From assembly GCA_001414345.1 (NCBI GenBank), contig LLCB01000152.1, positions 81,469 to 145,468 on the forward strand: a DNA stretch of 64,000 nt, in the 5' to 3' direction. This stretch comes from Hymenoscyphus infarciens. Lineage: Eukaryota > Ascomycota > Leotiomycetes > Helotiales > Helotiaceae. The notes beneath the pieces are model-generated. The model was not told the DNA's origin and did not search any database. It saw only the letters and a list, made by a program, of their open reading frames with translations. Below, one piece after another: positions 44,887-58,124 of the stretch. Made by a program: the position numbers and the translations under genes. How positions within the stretch are numbered: position 1 is the stretch's first letter; each line of letters opens with the position of its first letter.

Positions 44887-46253
44887 AATGGAAAGTGTTG
44901 TGCAAATATCCCAAATACGCAGAGGTTCTCAACTCAATGGAACTCACAGAATCAACAGCGAAAAGGAATGGAGAAAGCTCGTCGAGATAAAGCCATACCA
45001 AGACGCTTGTACCAGTACATATTGGGAAATCGGAGCACCTCACTCAGGATATATACTCCCATGCCACTCTTGGAGGCTGCAGGAGTTCTCCAGCGCAGCC
45101 AACCCCACGACCCGTATGGCCCTGGCGTTTAAAGAGTTAATTTTGACATGAGCAGGTTGCAGGGCCAGCGTGCATCGGATAGCGATAAGTGCGGGCTGGA
45201 AATAGATATCTGGCGGCGCCATGTTGGTCCAACAAGACCATGGGGTAACGGTATGCAGCAGGCATCAGATTAGGCGAGCGAGTCGTTCGTGTAAGAGTTT
45301 TGGAGGGGTGGGAGGACAGGCAAAATATCCCGGTCAGCGGCTGCATGCAGTGTGAATCTGGTGTGATGCGGGTCCTGATTGGCGGGGTGGCGAAAGACGG
45401 TGACATTCCCTAAGCGCTGGTGAGTGCTCTTTGGTTGCTTCTTGCAAAAAAAGGCGCCGTATCATTGCCAAGGGCTATTCTGCGCTTCGGTCATTTATTT
45501 TCTCTTTTCCTTTTCATTGGCGGGAAGTGAAGGGGGGGGGCTGGTCAGGTGACGACTACCCCTCCTGATTCTCCCCGCTTACGGAAGGACTTCGTGCGTA
45601 GCTATCAAACGCCCGTAGCTATTTCTAGGTTCTCTTTACCAATGGACGATGCGGCGTCATCACTGGAAATCCAATTCCACGGTCAGTAAAAGCCAACTCA
45701 TCAAGGGAAAAGTAAGGCCAATAAGTAGAGCCTTTTGATTATGCGGTCTGATCTTCGTCTTACCCCCGTCTATCTTTCTCACATATACTGCATCTGTCAT
45801 CAATTAAAGATGTTGGCTTCGGTGGTCATCTTGGTTGCAACAATTGCATTTATCCCCTTCATCTCGTGGTCGATTGGTCTCCCAAGGGAGTAACGATCTC
45901 TCATAAGATGCGGATGACAGCCCATTCGATAATTTTTGTGTCTATTACAGTAAGGTATACCGCTTCCAGGAAGATTGATTAGTCCGCATTGCCGGATATC
46001 GCATCGTAAGTTCGTGGCAATAAGAGGCAACTCGAGCCGCACAGCCCAAAAGACCTCTTGATGTAAAAGAGGTGTCAACCCAAGGAATTAATCACACTCC
46101 ACTCATTCAGGCAAGAAAAGTGCATTCTCTCCATAACCAGATTTGTATTTCGTGTACTATCATTATCATTATCCAATACGGAATATTAGTAGAGCACTTG
46201 TGTTGTTTTTGATACAAGGATAGCCAGGACTCGCTTCTTCCCCAGAATTCCAC
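44887..46253. other. Intergenic region
   Basis: 1.37 kb without a supported gene, containing the upstream region of the preceding minus-strand gene and the 3' end of the gamma-glutamyltranspeptidase gene. There is a G8 run near 45532. Short frames on both strands have no features. Confidence 0.55.
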
Positions 46254-48059
46254 TTAGAGCGCATATCCTGCACTGTTGAGTTGTCTCGGCTCACCAGCAG
46301 CTTCGAAAGTGCCATTACCCAATACCCTCAAAGCTTGTGCGGTAGTACTTCCCGGAGCTATGAATGCCACATTAACCCCAAGGCTTTTCAGAAAAGACGT
46401 TGTTTCATTGCTATATCCAGCAATCACATCATTCCCGTACTCAAAAGATACCGTGTTGGGTGAGAGTTGGTCATGAAATCTTGGCTGAGCGAGAGCTTGG
46501 GCAGAGGTCATGTTTTGGTCCAGAGTGTGCCACAAATGTTGGATTATTTCGGTGATAATCCGAGAACCTCCCGCAGAGGAGTGAGCAATGTAGACTGTGC
46601 CGTTCGCGTGCTCAACAATGGTGGGAGAGATTGATGATAGTGGTCTCTTGAATGGTCGAATAAAATTCGCTTCAGTTGGAATGTACCCAAAAGCATTGGT
46701 TGTGTTTGGGATGCTGAAATCTGGGGCAGAAACGGTGAGCTAAATCTAAAATGGGGAGGTGGGAAAGGGGCGTACCATTCATTTCGTTGTTCATGATTAC
46801 TCCGGTCTCAGGAATCATGACTCTGCTTCCGAAAATAGTATTAATAGTTGAGGTGCAAGCAATTGTAAGGCCGCTTTTATCTGCGGCAACAGTGGCGCTC
46901 GTTCCATCATCTGTTAGAATTCCATAACCACTTGGATTATATTCTGTAGTGTTCCAAGTGCGAGAATCCGAAATTCTCGACCTAATCTCTGCCGCGGTCT
47001 TTTCAGAAAGCATGTTTTCTTGATACTTGGTCAAATTTGGGAGAAATGTGGCATCCCCAAGGAGAGTTCGCTGCCCGTAAGCAAATCGCATAGCCTCGTC
47101 CAAATAGTGAGTGGAAAGATTTAATGCAGAAGGAGATGACATATCATATCCCTCCACAATTTTCAGAGTACTCAAAACGACGGCTCCGCTTGAAGGTGCA
47201 CTTCCAGTGTGTAACTTGAATCCCCTATAGGTGATGTTTGAAGTCGGCCTTTTTGCGATTGTATAGTTGGCCAAGTCAGCTAGTGTCATGGTACCGTTGG
47301 ACTTTTGAAGAGCGACAATTGTACTGTTTGCAATCGCTCCAGTGTAATAAGCGTCAGGGCCCCTTTCGGAGATTACCTCGAGGGTGTTGGCGTATCTCTT
47401 TCTGGTCATGGTATCTCCCAAACCCAGCAGTGTTCCATTTGGGGCAAAATCCAGTGCCCAAGTTTCTTCATTGACAAGGTAATTATAAGGGATAATAGCA
47501 CCAGCCATATATCGAACAAAGTCTTCAGTAACTCTAAAGCCATATCTGGCTAGTTTTACTGACGGCTTCACAACGTGGGCCCAAGGAAGAACCCCATAAG
47601 ATTTATGCAGGTACTCCAAGCCACGAAGTTCCCCAGGTACCCCGCTCGCCAGCCCACCATAAAGAGAAGCGTCCGAGTTCGAAAATGGTGGAGAATACAT
47701 TTCTTGGAAGGCGGCAACAGGAGCGGTTTCCCTGAAATCGATAAACTCATAGCTTCCATTTTTGGATCGAATTGTCATGAAGCCTCCCCCTCCAATGCCA
47801 GAATGGTACATCCCAATAACTCCGACGCAAAGCTGTGTTGCTACAAGCTATCCAATCATTAGTTTTGAGTTAAGTTGAGATATGAGAAAGAACTCACAGC
47901 ATCTGCAGCGTTTCCACCATCCTTCAACATGTCGATTCCTACATTCGAGCACACGGCTGATTCGGAGGCTACTGCACCAAGTTTCGCATCGTGAGAGGGT
48001 AGCGGATTGCCAGTTACCACGACACCGAAACTGAGGAGAAGATGAATTGAGAACAACAT
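46254..48059 (-). CDS. Gamma-glutamyltranspeptidase (secreted or vacuolar)
   Basis: Ntn-hydrolase that hydrolyses or transfers the gamma-glutamyl group of glutathione. Exons in coding order are 48059-47898, 47847-46776 and 46720-46254 (introns 50 and 55 bp), giving 566 aa. An N-terminal signal peptide (LLLSFGVVVTGNPLPS) precedes the GAVASESAVCSNVGIDMLKDGGNAADA block. Other family blocks are HSGIGGGGFM, FRETAP, GVPGELRGLE and GSAPSSGAVVL. The self-processing Thr is probably Thr370 in DDGTSATVAADKSG; there the usual T-T-H is T-S-A, a departure worth noting. Downstream CTSTINTIFGS and AGGSRIITEI are typical of the small subunit. Several N-x-S/T sites fit passage through the secretory route. Confidence 0.93.
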
Positions 48060-48948
48060 CGTGAAGTGAATCCAATTGAACGAAGGACTGTGGATGAGGT
48101 AGTAAGAGGGAAGGGAAGACAGGAGAAAGGTCAAGAGGACGAGTTCATGAGCTCAAGCTACCCCGGTGAGTTCCTACATTAGCTCCGGCGGACGATCACA
48201 AATACGTGCAGAATCAAGATTGTAATCAGTATTAGAACCTAGTAATCGATAGAAGGCACTGTAGAGGCACATCTTTGGAGGGTTTCTAGATAGGAATGAA
48301 CTCGGTTGATCTAATCAATTGAAAAGTCGTCATTTTCTGCGGGGATTTGATTGTGAATGTGGTTTTCCAATGGTGATAAGGAAACCAGGAGAAATGGGGT
48401 CCCGGGGCAAAGCATAGACCACGAAAGGCTAGCTCAAGGCTAGGTACGACCAAATGTTTTAATTGGAACCATAATAAGCGAACGACCATTAAGAGGTACA
48501 AGTATTTGTAGCCTTTCTTTCGGTCCTCTATTCTTCCAAGAAGGTCTTGCTCAATGAGGTTGGGATATAGAGAACAGTGTGCTAAAAGCAAGGCTCGTAA
48601 AACGGACGAAGGTGGACTGACAAATTTTTGGGTTGAGATTCAAATACAAGAAAGACCATGCTTGAGCGAAACAAAATCAGATGAATACCAAATTTACTAT
48701 AAGACGAGGCAAAATAGAAAAAGCTCTTCATTGCATCGTTGCGATTTCGTAAAAGTACAATGCCCTCTTCTATGTCGAAGCGAGAAGATCTATGCACAGG
48801 TGTAAGTGGGTATCGTTGCTGGGAATATTAACTATCTTAATCATATCTATCCGCTCTCGATGTGTTTCCTGTCGAGTAAGCATAACGCCAAACGCACTAT
48901 CCATGCCATCCAATGCCCCCAACGCCTCTACAATATAACACAAAAAGA
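48060..48948. other. GGT upstream region and spacer
   Basis: About 0.9 kb without a supported gene, including the promoter of the gamma-glutamyltranspeptidase gene and the 3' end of the next gene on the same strand. Confidence 0.55.
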
Positions 48949-50238
48949 TCACTTCGCATTCGAAGGGCCTTGTTTTTTCCACTGGAACCTTCTCAGAACA
49001 AGATGCATACTGCGCTGATCGTAGGCTCGTTCCTTGGGGTTCCAAGCAGCCTTGACGTCAAAGACAAAATATGCTGCTGTGGATTCTAACTCTACCATCC
49101 CTGACATTAGAATACTACCCCTCGGGGGGTAATCTGGGGTTCGCTTCCAAGTTTGCTGCAACTTTTGCTTGAAAGCTACAAGCGGAGCAAAGAATCTTTG
49201 TTGATTTGCTAACCTCGCCTTTTGCATAATGTCAACATCGGAATCATTGGAACCCTTTTCTTCAGAACCAGCAATCACAGGCGCATTGACTTTTATGACC
49301 GAGGTTTTCGACTCCCCTGTCGCCCCAGGAATTTGTGAGGGCCCTTGGGCGTCTTTGCTCGTTCCTCTCATAATTTGTTGTTGTCGGGCCAGCAATTGAT
49401 CGATTGATTGCAGTTGTGAATGTTGGGTTTGTATACCAAGCATCCCAGCAATTCGTTGTGATTCCACCATATATACGACTTTTGTGAACTCCCAGGCCGA
49501 TTTCGCGACTGCTGTTGGCCGCATTATCCGACGATTCCTGAATACAATGGAAGATTCCACAGGGGCAGTTACCCAGGAAATAGCATCGTCTGAGATTTCG
49601 ATTCCGGATCTCACAAATTCTGGTGGGGGGTGCTGTGGGAAATCGACGTCCAGCCAGCATCGTCTTAATTTCAAGTTTTTGCCCGCTCGACTGGTTTGGA
49701 AGAAGGGATGATTTTCCGCAAGTTTCCGGACATACTGGGCGAGCTCATCTCCACCACGTTAGCAGATTCTCAATCGCAGGATAGCAGTAACAAACCTCGC
49801 ACTCTGTCTTGTAATGGTCTGTCCTTGCTGAACTTAACGAATTCTTGCCACTCTGGATCACTTCCGCGATACGGTTGAGGCTTCTGTTCCTTCGTTGTGC
49901 CGGGAAATGGGATGAACCGCACCATTTCCTCCTCTTCTGTTGTCTCTGGTAGCTCTTCCAGGTCATCCACATGTGCACCAAATACCAATCTATCGAACAG
50001 ATATATGCAACCGTACGTTGTAGCACCCCAGAAAAGAACATGCCTAAGGGTTACTTAGATTAGTCTGCGAACATGTTGGAAAAGAATGTAGGAATGCATA
50101 CTTGAATCCTATAGGCCTTCTCCGCATATCGACTTTCTGTATGTTTACTGGTTTCCCATGCTGTTTCTGCGCCTCCAGTCGTAAGGGTATTCTACTCAGA
50201 GAAAAGATACCCAGCCGGGGTCTTGTAAGTCGAAACAT
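48949..50238 (-). CDS. Predicted mitochondrial membrane protein, function unknown
   Basis: Exons in coding order are 50238-50102, 50043-49796 and 49748-48949 (introns 58 and 47 bp; the second ends with branch-like TGCTAACG), giving 394 aa. The N-terminus MFRLTRPRLGIFSLSRIPLRLEA is Arg-rich, lacks acids and is probably a mitochondrial presequence. One hydrophobic segment follows at about residues 47-62 (VLFWGATTYGCIYLFDRLVF), then an acidic loop (LPETTEEEEM). The remainder is a soluble domain with PEWQEFVKFSKD and PFFQTSRAGKNLKLRRCWLDVDFP. The topology suggests an inner-membrane protein with a large soluble domain. I do not recognise a characterised homologue by eye. Confidence 0.78.
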
Positions 50239-50530
50239 GATTTTTTGGTGGCGGGCGAGCCCCTCGAAGATCGGGAAAGGTTGTGAGATGGTAGCTGGGC
50301 GCGGCAGAAACGGTGCAGAGTTGGGAAGTATTAAAAGAGCAGTTCAAGAAGGATCTATGACAAAAGAAAAGAGGCCGCTGGCGTGAATTGCCATATGTTG
50401 TCGGCAGAACCTCGAAACTGAAAGAGTAGTACAGGTCTAGCCTCTCTCGGCTAGCGCACTTTTAGCAACAGCTTCACAGGCGGCCATCGTCAGAGTGCGC
50501 AATCTACTCGTACAGCTCCAAACCATCATC

Positions 50531-51787
50531 ATGAAGCTCTCGACAAGTTTGCTGGTCCCAGTCTTGATCGGCGCAGCTTCTGCGTCGGAGGAAGCCTTCG
50601 CCTACATTTTCCAAGGGGACCAATTCCCCCAGACCTCGAAACCTACGACGCTCACTCCCGAACAGGCACGATTAGTCCTCGCACAGCGCTTGGGAACTTC
50701 AAGATACCATGAATTAGCAGGTGCTGCGAGCGAAAGCACACTCTCATATATCACCACATTCGGCGGGGCACAAGAATCATTATTCCATGATGAAGCGCGG
50801 GAGCAGGTACCAGAATTAGTCTTGATCGTGGAGGGAGTGCCTTCGGAGAGTGCAAAATCACTCTTATCTGCCTGGGATCCAGTCGAGCCCGCATTTTCCA
50901 TCTCGAACCCACCGTCCATGAAGGCCAATTCGAAACTCGCATCAGATCTAAACGCACAAGCTGGCCAGACCCACGAATGTCCGCTCGAGGACGCCATCAA
51001 TCCTTACGAAGTGAAATGCTGGAACGGCAAATCTAAGGTCATCCATCTTGACTTGGATTCCGACAAGGTAAATAAGAGATATACATGGTCTGGTTGTTCG
51101 GAGGCTAATAGCTGATAGGCTGAGTCCAAACTGGAGAAGTTCATGTCAGCTCAGGAAAGACTTATTCGCTGGGCGAAGAAAGAGGAAATGAACACAGTTG
51201 TGATTCTTATGCCTGAATCAACCCGCCTTTCGAATTCGCCCTCAAGCCCATATGGAATTTACGAGAAAGCTTCCCAACCTACTCTTGGGCGTAGACAGGC
51301 GGAAGAAATCATTTCGGGAACGGCAGCTGTCACCTCGACCCAACCTCACTCCGTCTCAAAGCAGGCTTCAAACTCCTCAGCAACTGCAGCACCATTCTTG
51401 AAGGGCGTTCAGCCAGTGTGTCACTCAACCCTCGAAAGCTGCCAAACGCTCACCAACGATTGCTCGGGCCACGGATCTTGCTATAAGAAGTATGGGGGCG
51501 GTTCTGCGTGCTTCACATGCGCGTGTGCTACCATGAACGAGACATATTGGTTCAGCGGTGATCCTGGAAACAAAAAGGCCCAAGCTGACAAGAAGGCATA
51601 CAGACTTGTCAACTATGGAGGACCAGCATGCCAAAAGAAAGATATTAGTGGACCTTTCTGGTTGATCGCAGGATTTACCATTGTTATCATAGGACTTGTA
51701 AGCTGGGCTATCGGTATGATGTTCAGCATTGGCGAGGAAAAGCTACCCGGGGTTATTGGTGCTGGTGTATCGAGTAAGGTGAGGTAA
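50531..51787 (+). CDS. DUF3844-type ER membrane protein
   Basis: Exons are 50531-51067 and 51119-51787 (51-bp intron), giving 401 aa. It has a signal peptide (LLVPVLIGAASASEE), a lumenal domain with several N-glycosylation sites, and a Cys-rich region (CQTLTNDCSGHGSCYKKYGG ... CFTCACATM ... ACQKKDISGPFWL). A single membrane segment (about 20 hydrophobic residues) and a short cytosolic tail, SIGEEKLPGVIGAG, follow. This combination is the fungal DUF3844 architecture: type I membrane proteins thought to reside in the ER. The molecular role is unsettled and I assign none. It is divergent from the preceding minus-strand mitochondrial gene, with 292 bp between starts. Confidence 0.85.
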
Positions 51788-53615
51788 AAGACTGTTATGC
51801 TGTAGGATTGAGCGGTAGAGGAAACGGTTTCTTATTAATTGGACTCATTATTTCCCAATGGTTGGCGGCGTTCAGAAGTGTACCTATCTTAGGCTCGGGA
51901 GCAGTGTATAGATGTGAGAACAATGGATGAATGTAATTGGACTTAATTGATCTTTACAGTGTTCATGGAAGGGAAGCAAAATAGCTCCTATTTGGCACCA
52001 AGAGCCTCGGGCTAAATCCTTTCGAGGTTATTCAGTGATTCCACGCATAATGCTAACTTAGCATATTAAACATTATGGAGTAGCTCTCTCTTGGGATCAA
52101 ACTATGAAGCACTTCGCAAATACCTAGGAAGGTATTTACCGTTCAAAAAGGATGAAACTCCGGGTTATGTTCTTTCTCTATGGTGCGTTCGTTTAGTCAA
52201 GAAACAAATCTAGTCTTACTGTAGAAAAATAGCTACACTTTCTAGACATTCCCAAATACTTTGGGACAATCGAACGTCATTGTTCCAAGCTGTCTAGGTT
52301 AATACTAAATTATCCCAACCTTGCATTACCCTATAAATTTGGGACATTGAGCTAAGTAGGCAGGTACGAACTTGAAGTATTTACTGCTGCTTTTATTGTC
52401 TCCACGAGCTAGTGTCGAATTGACTTGTAAAAGCATCTTGATCTAAAAAAAATGGGTGATGTTTCCGACCTTAGCAGTAAAGTCCGGGGCTTCTCCGTAA
52501 AAGTAGCACTTAATATAGGAATTTAAATACTGTGGCAGTGCGAAATTTAACTTGAAGTTATGTGTAATTTGGTTGGAGCTATAAGTCATCCAGGTTTTTG
52601 GAAGAATATTTAGTTTGTAGAACTTATAGGTAGGTAGCCGGCCGTTTCTCAACCAACTCGGCATGGCGGGGTTCAACTCCACGGACATGGACAGTTGGAC
52701 AGTCACGGGCGAGTCACGAATCACCGGGACGATCAATCATAACTAAGAGTAGTCCCGCGTCGACTCCCACTAGAAATTACTTGACTTGATTCACGACCCC
52801 TCCAAGCAAGACGTACTAGGCAAGCCTTGCGAAAACCCTCCTTTAACACAATATCTGCGCATCTCAACCTACGTACCCAACCTACGTACCCAACCTACGT
52901 ACGCATCCTCATCCCTCTTCTTGTTTAAATCGCGCCAAAGAAAAAGGAGGAAAAACCCCAACTGCGCCGCCCCACCACTGCGCTACAACTGAGGTCCCTA
53001 CTCGAATATTTGATACACCCAAGAGTTCCTGCGCCAGTCTCCTTTTATCCAAACCCGAGAGCGAGGTCGGGGTGCAAATACAGACGAACAACATAGAATT
53101 GTCGTGGGACAAAGGCAGTCGCAGTGAAAGAGCCCTTTCCCAACACAACCAATCCAAGGGATCTACTCGCCCTCTTCCTGCGACCCTCTTCTGAGAAGCC
53201 CACGGCACCACCCAATTATGCTGGAGCCAGATGGGCAAACTCATCATGGTGATTACCCTATTTCCTTCCAAAACAACCATTATATGTAACTGCGCGACAA
53301 ACACGGAGGGGCATCAGAAGCGCGAATTTGCAAACAGTGTCCGCCCCACGTGGAATTGTTGCCCATCAACCTGGAACTCTCCCGCTCTCACAACTTGAGC
53401 TAATACATGAAACCGCAGGCGACGACACACATGGCGAGCAAACCCGAGGACGTAAAAGCGAGGCACATAGTGAACTATCCATTCCCAAGAACCGAAGCAC
53501 GGGCAACCTGCTCGCATATAACCCAAGAGGGCCAGAAAAGGCTCGAATACGATTTTCGTTCGATGCAGGAAGTTTAGGGCTGCCAGGGATACCGGCAGCG
53601 GCGGAGTATGACTCC
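51788..53615. other. Intergenic region with dispersed repeat; PAS kinase 5' region
   Basis: Holds a dispersed repeat copy (52240-52400), an 8-bp-stem inverted repeat AAATACCT/AGGTATTT at about 52119-52138, and a 13-bp tandem repeat (AACCTACGTACCC, about 2.8 units) at 52866-52901. From 53253 to 53615 the frame that continues into the PAS kinase is open without an ATG, so part of this may be coding. Confidence 0.55.
52240..52400 (+). repeat. Dispersed repeat, copy B
   Basis: The best-preserved copy. Its 5' block reads GGGACAATCGAACGTCATTG and is itself partly palindromic. The 3' block reads GGCAGGTACGAACTTGAAGT and is followed by ATTTACTGCTGCTTTTATT, shared with copy C. No coding capacity. Confidence 0.65.
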
Positions 53616-56600
53616 ATGTCGAGGTTAGTTACAAGCTTTGTGGTGGTAACACAAGCAGGCACTGTATCATGTCTCTGATGGCTGGCTTGGAATTTGACAC
53701 GGAAGTGACGGCTGGCTGACTACATTCTCCAGATCACCAGTTATGGAGCACGAGCATGGTCTCGGGGCCTCTGGATTGAGGCGAATTCGACAACAACCTC
53801 TCTCTCGAGTTTCCACCGTCCCTTCGGAGTCTTCATCACGAAATGCCTCTATAGGACCTCGTTCTGGGTCAACGACCCTCGCCTCGTTCCCAAACTCCCG
53901 CTCTGCCTCTATGGCTGCCTCCGGACCCGCGTCCCCTACTTTGAACTTCACTGAAGACCTGAGTCGCTTCCCATCGGAGTCTTTGCACTCGTTTTCGTTT
54001 GCTCATCAATCAGAAGAGTTTATACACAATCGCCAAAATGTCCTGAAGAGATCGGTCGAGTTCATGTCCCAGAAGTTAGGATGGGGGAATACAAATGCTG
54101 GTATTGCCAGCGCACAAGCGCGAGTTAGTGGGGACCAAGAAATGCAAGGCATGTTGGATTTACTGGCAAGGGCCAAGTTGGTTGGTGCAAACAATATTGC
54201 AGGATCTGGCCAAGCGCATCTGACGGGACCTTTGACGGGACCTCCGTTGTCTGAAGAAACCCGGAACCCATTCGACATAAGCTTTCTTCCACGTTCAGGA
54301 AGTCCTGAGCTGATGGAAAGTCCTAACGCATCACCACCAATTTTTCGAAAGCCCGGATTTGAGAATGACCTAAACAATTCAAAGGATGTGCCTTCTGCAA
54401 GTGACCCCAAAGATACTACTTCAACTCTCCAGATTGAATCAGAGCCATCGTCAAGAACTGCTACAAATGAGAGCCAGACGACAGCCAAAACATCCCCTCC
54501 AGTTACCCGGCGTCCCAGTTTGAAAAGAACATATACAGACCTTGCCCCGCTTTCACTACAAAACAAGCTTATGGACACACTGTCACAGCCATTTTTAGCC
54601 GGAGACTTACACGATGGGCTCACTTCTCCTTCAATTCCTCAATCTGCACGAGATGCTGGTCCAGCATATGGGCTGTCAGGCCTCCATCCTCTGGGTCCAG
54701 CTGTACATGGCCATTCATCTAGATGGGCTCCGGCAGCTCAGGCCATCTTTACGACCGAGAGTACTGCACCCTATACCATATTGGCTGCAAATGATCTTGC
54801 TTGTCTTGTCTTTGGTGTCACAAAGGCAGAGGTCCGTAAAATGGGAATCATGGAAGTAGTTCGCAAAGAGAGGAGGGCATGGCTCGAAGACAAGTTACGT
54901 TCTCCGGGTTCGTCTGATGACTCGGTAGATACGAAGCCCGCAAGCAGATCACCAGAACCTCATCGCACCCAGCAGCCTGCCACTAGCTCATTTCTTGGTC
55001 GAGCTGGAGGTGTAACTGCAGCTCTGCTAAGTAGACCCAACTCGAGACAATCCCAAAAGCCCTCTCGAAGAGCCCAGTCGGACGATGGAGCAGGTTCAAG
55101 CATTGTGGCGCGAGGCAAAGCCACAAAGGGTGGCTTATTTCACCCAGGCAACAAATCCCGAGGAGTCCTTCTCTGCGGAGACGTGGTTCCTATCCAGAAG
55201 AGGAATGGCGCAACTGGGTCAGCAAGCCTATGGGTAAAGGAGAAGAGAGGTGGGTTAATTTGGGTTCTCGAGGAGATTCATGAGGATGTCGCTGTCCTGT
55301 CCCTAAATGATGACGCCCAAGTTACCAAGATCACTGGCTCCACTGGCCCTCTCTGGGGTGAAGACATTACCCGAGTTGGTATGGATATTGGAAAGCTTTT
55401 ACCAAAGATACCTCGACAAGGTATCGATTCCAGGACAGGTGAGATTGATTATGCGGAGGTAACGAAACGCAAATACTTTACAGCCCGGAACTCTGGTTCA
55501 GTAAATATTCCTTGTATTGTGGAAAGAGTTGAACGCAGCACCGATTTGCAAGTCTCCAGCTTTCCTCACATAGCAGGGATTATGGTTCTCTCTGCAAAGA
55601 CTTTAGAGATCACCAGCTCGAATTCAGTATTCTCAGCTGCTCTCTTTGGCCAGGAGAAACCTGACGGACGTCCTATAACTGATCTCATCCCGGATTTTGA
55701 TCGCATTCTGAAACTCCTCACTGAGGAGGACGGAGTCAAATTAGTTGACGGTATTGTTATTCCAGAGCATAGCTTCCGTCGTGCACGAGCATATTTAGCT
55801 TTGCGAGATGGCAAAGAAGATGCTGCTGCATTTTTCCTCCGGCCTGATGGCCTCCCGGCTAAACATAGAGATGGCTCAGAAGTAAAAATTGATGCACAAT
55901 TGAGAGTGGTCAAATCTGACAGCCATACAACCACATATGAGGAAAATGTCATTGAAGAGCGAAGTGATGAGGAAGGCGACCATGATTCACATCCACCAGA
56001 AAGGTCAACTGAGCTTGTTTACGCCCTATGGATTACCTATTCGCGCCACATTCACGCATCCAGGCACGCATTTAGAGCCGGCTCACCTCTTCTGTCGGGT
56101 GCCCAAACCCCTATGCATCAACCCTCCCCTGGCCAACCTTCACCAGGTCAAACTGTTGGTAGCCCTATGGATATGGACTCTGATACCGAGCCACGAAAGT
56201 CAAAAGCACATGCTTCTTTGTTGACTGCACAATTGAATGCTGCCACGAAAAAGGCAAGTCGCTTCATCACAGGGCGCGAGTCTCCGGTCCCCAAATCGGA
56301 AAAGATAGCGGACCCGATTCCTACAATCGTCAAACCGGTGGAGAAGAAGACCATAGACGACTTTGTTATCTTAGAGGAAATGGGCCAAGGTGCCTACGGA
56401 CAAGTGAAACTCGCCCGGTGCAAGAAGGATGGCAACCGAAAGATGGTCCTCAAATATGTGACGAAACGCCGAATTCTTGTTGATACTTGGACTCGGGATC
56501 GAAAACTTGGAACTGTTCCTTTGGAGATTCATGTACTCGACTATCTTCGGAGAGAAGGGTTGAAACATCCAAATATTGTCGAGATGAATGATTTCTTCGA

Positions 56601-57214
56601 AGACGATGTCAACTACTATATTGAAATGCTTCCCCATGGCTTACCAGGGATGGATCTCTTTGATTACATCGAACTGCGTGTTAATATGGAGGAGGAGGAG
56701 TGTCGCAGCATATTCGTCCAAGTCGCACAGGCAATTCATCACCTCCACACCAAAGCTTTCGTTGTGCATCGTGATATCAAGGATGAGAATGTGGTCATGG
56801 ATGGTGAAGGAAACATCAAGCTCATTGATTTTGGCAGTGCTGCCTACATCAAGAATGGCCCATTTGATGTTTTTGTGGGAACAATAGGTACGTTTGTATT
56901 CACCGACCATAGGATTGACTGGCTAACATTAGGTAGATTATGCAGCACCTGAAATCTTAGCCGGCAAATCATATCGCGGCAAGGAGCAGGATGTTTGGGC
57001 ATTGGGAATCCTGCTCTATACGATCATCTACAAAGAGAATCCGTTTTACAATGTGGACGAGATATTGGATCGGGATCTCCGCATACCATATATCATGAGC
57101 GAGGACAGTGTCAACTTGATTCGTGCGATGCTGGACCGCAATGTGGATTCCCGAATAACCATCGAGAAGGTCCTGGAGCATCCATGGTGCACCGCCATTG
57201 AAGAAGACGACTGA
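53616..57214 (+). CDS. PAS-domain Ser/Thr protein kinase (PAS kinase)
   Basis: Nutrient-responsive kinase like yeast Psk1/Psk2, which control sugar partitioning and translation. Exons are 53616-53623, 53733-56887 and 56937-57214 (introns 109 and 49 bp), giving about 1146 aa. A Ser-rich N-terminus leads to a PAS domain at about residues 335-395 (APYTILAANDLACLVFGVTK). A second PAS-like segment lies near 620-680 (GIMVLSAKTLEITSSNSVFS). The kinase domain begins near 875: the Gly loop is EEMGQGAYGQVKLAR, the VAIK-type lysine is in MVLKYV, the catalytic loop is VVHRDIKDENV, IDFGS takes the DFG position, and GTIDYAAPEIL, restored by splicing, is the activation-segment end. The start is uncertain: the frame is open, without ATG, back to 53253, and an upstream exon is possible. 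Confidence 0.9.
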
Positions 57215-58124
57215 GAAATAGGGATGAGAGAGTTTTTTTTTTTGTTTTGGAAAATCACGATACCAACGAAGAAGAAAGCACAGATCTCAGATTGACATAC
57301 ATCAGCATAAATTTCAAAATCAGTTCGAGGGGAGGTTTGCTTGTGAAGGAGAAGTTAGATTTCACGCGTCACGAAGATTTGAGATACCCAGAGAAGGAAG
57401 AAGGAAGAGGATTTTATATGACGATAGCACTTTAGCCTTTATTGTTGTGAACTTGCAAGATAGCGAGCGTGTGCTGTTAGATGTGGATGAAGGATGAAGG
57501 ATGGATCATAGGGAGGTTGTGGAAGGGCCTTCGTGTGGCAATAACTTTCCGAGCGAATTTACGTGGAAAGACTCAAAGACTGAGAGGGAGATTGGGATTA
57601 AAACGGGGAAGTATATTGGGAGCTAGACAACTTACTCGAATATATTCGAACATCATATTCCATGTTTGTGGTCCCGTTCAATCCAAAATTTAAAGTCAAA
57701 GTGGCTGTGTTTGTGATCATTGTATGCTACTCTTCTGTACTGTGCAACTCTATCGAAGGACTCATTGTCCTTGCTTGATAAATCGGAAGTAAAATTGTAT
57801 TATTTCTCCATATTTAAAACACTTGAGTCGCCTACAGCTTTTGAGGTGCAGACTTGAATCCCAGAGTAGAAATAATTAATGCCTTCTCTTAAGTTTTCCT
57901 AAGTTGTAAGGACTAATTTCAAACATCCAATCTCGTTAGCTAACATCCGAATAACCGGATTAGAATAAAGAAATGCATTGTGGCGCCACGCCAAAATGCG
58001 AGGTGCTCACTCGTCAAAGAGTACAACCTCGTCATTGAAAGCCGGAGCTCCAAACACCAACATCCCACCAAGCTGTACTGCAGCACACAGCAGAAAATCC
58101 CATACTCACCAAACTACGATCAAA
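57215..58124. other. PAS kinase 3' region and spacer
   Basis: 0.9 kb without a supported gene. It starts with a T-rich 3' end of the kinase gene and ends with the promoter of the promethin-like gene. Confidence 0.6.

Noticed and set aside
52650..52700. tRNA-like T-loop GGTTCAACTCC
   Set aside because: No matching acceptor stem, D-arm or anticodon arm could be assembled around it.
54006..54623. 205-codon minus-strand frame inside the PAS kinase
   Set aside because: Antisense of a long, well-supported kinase exon.
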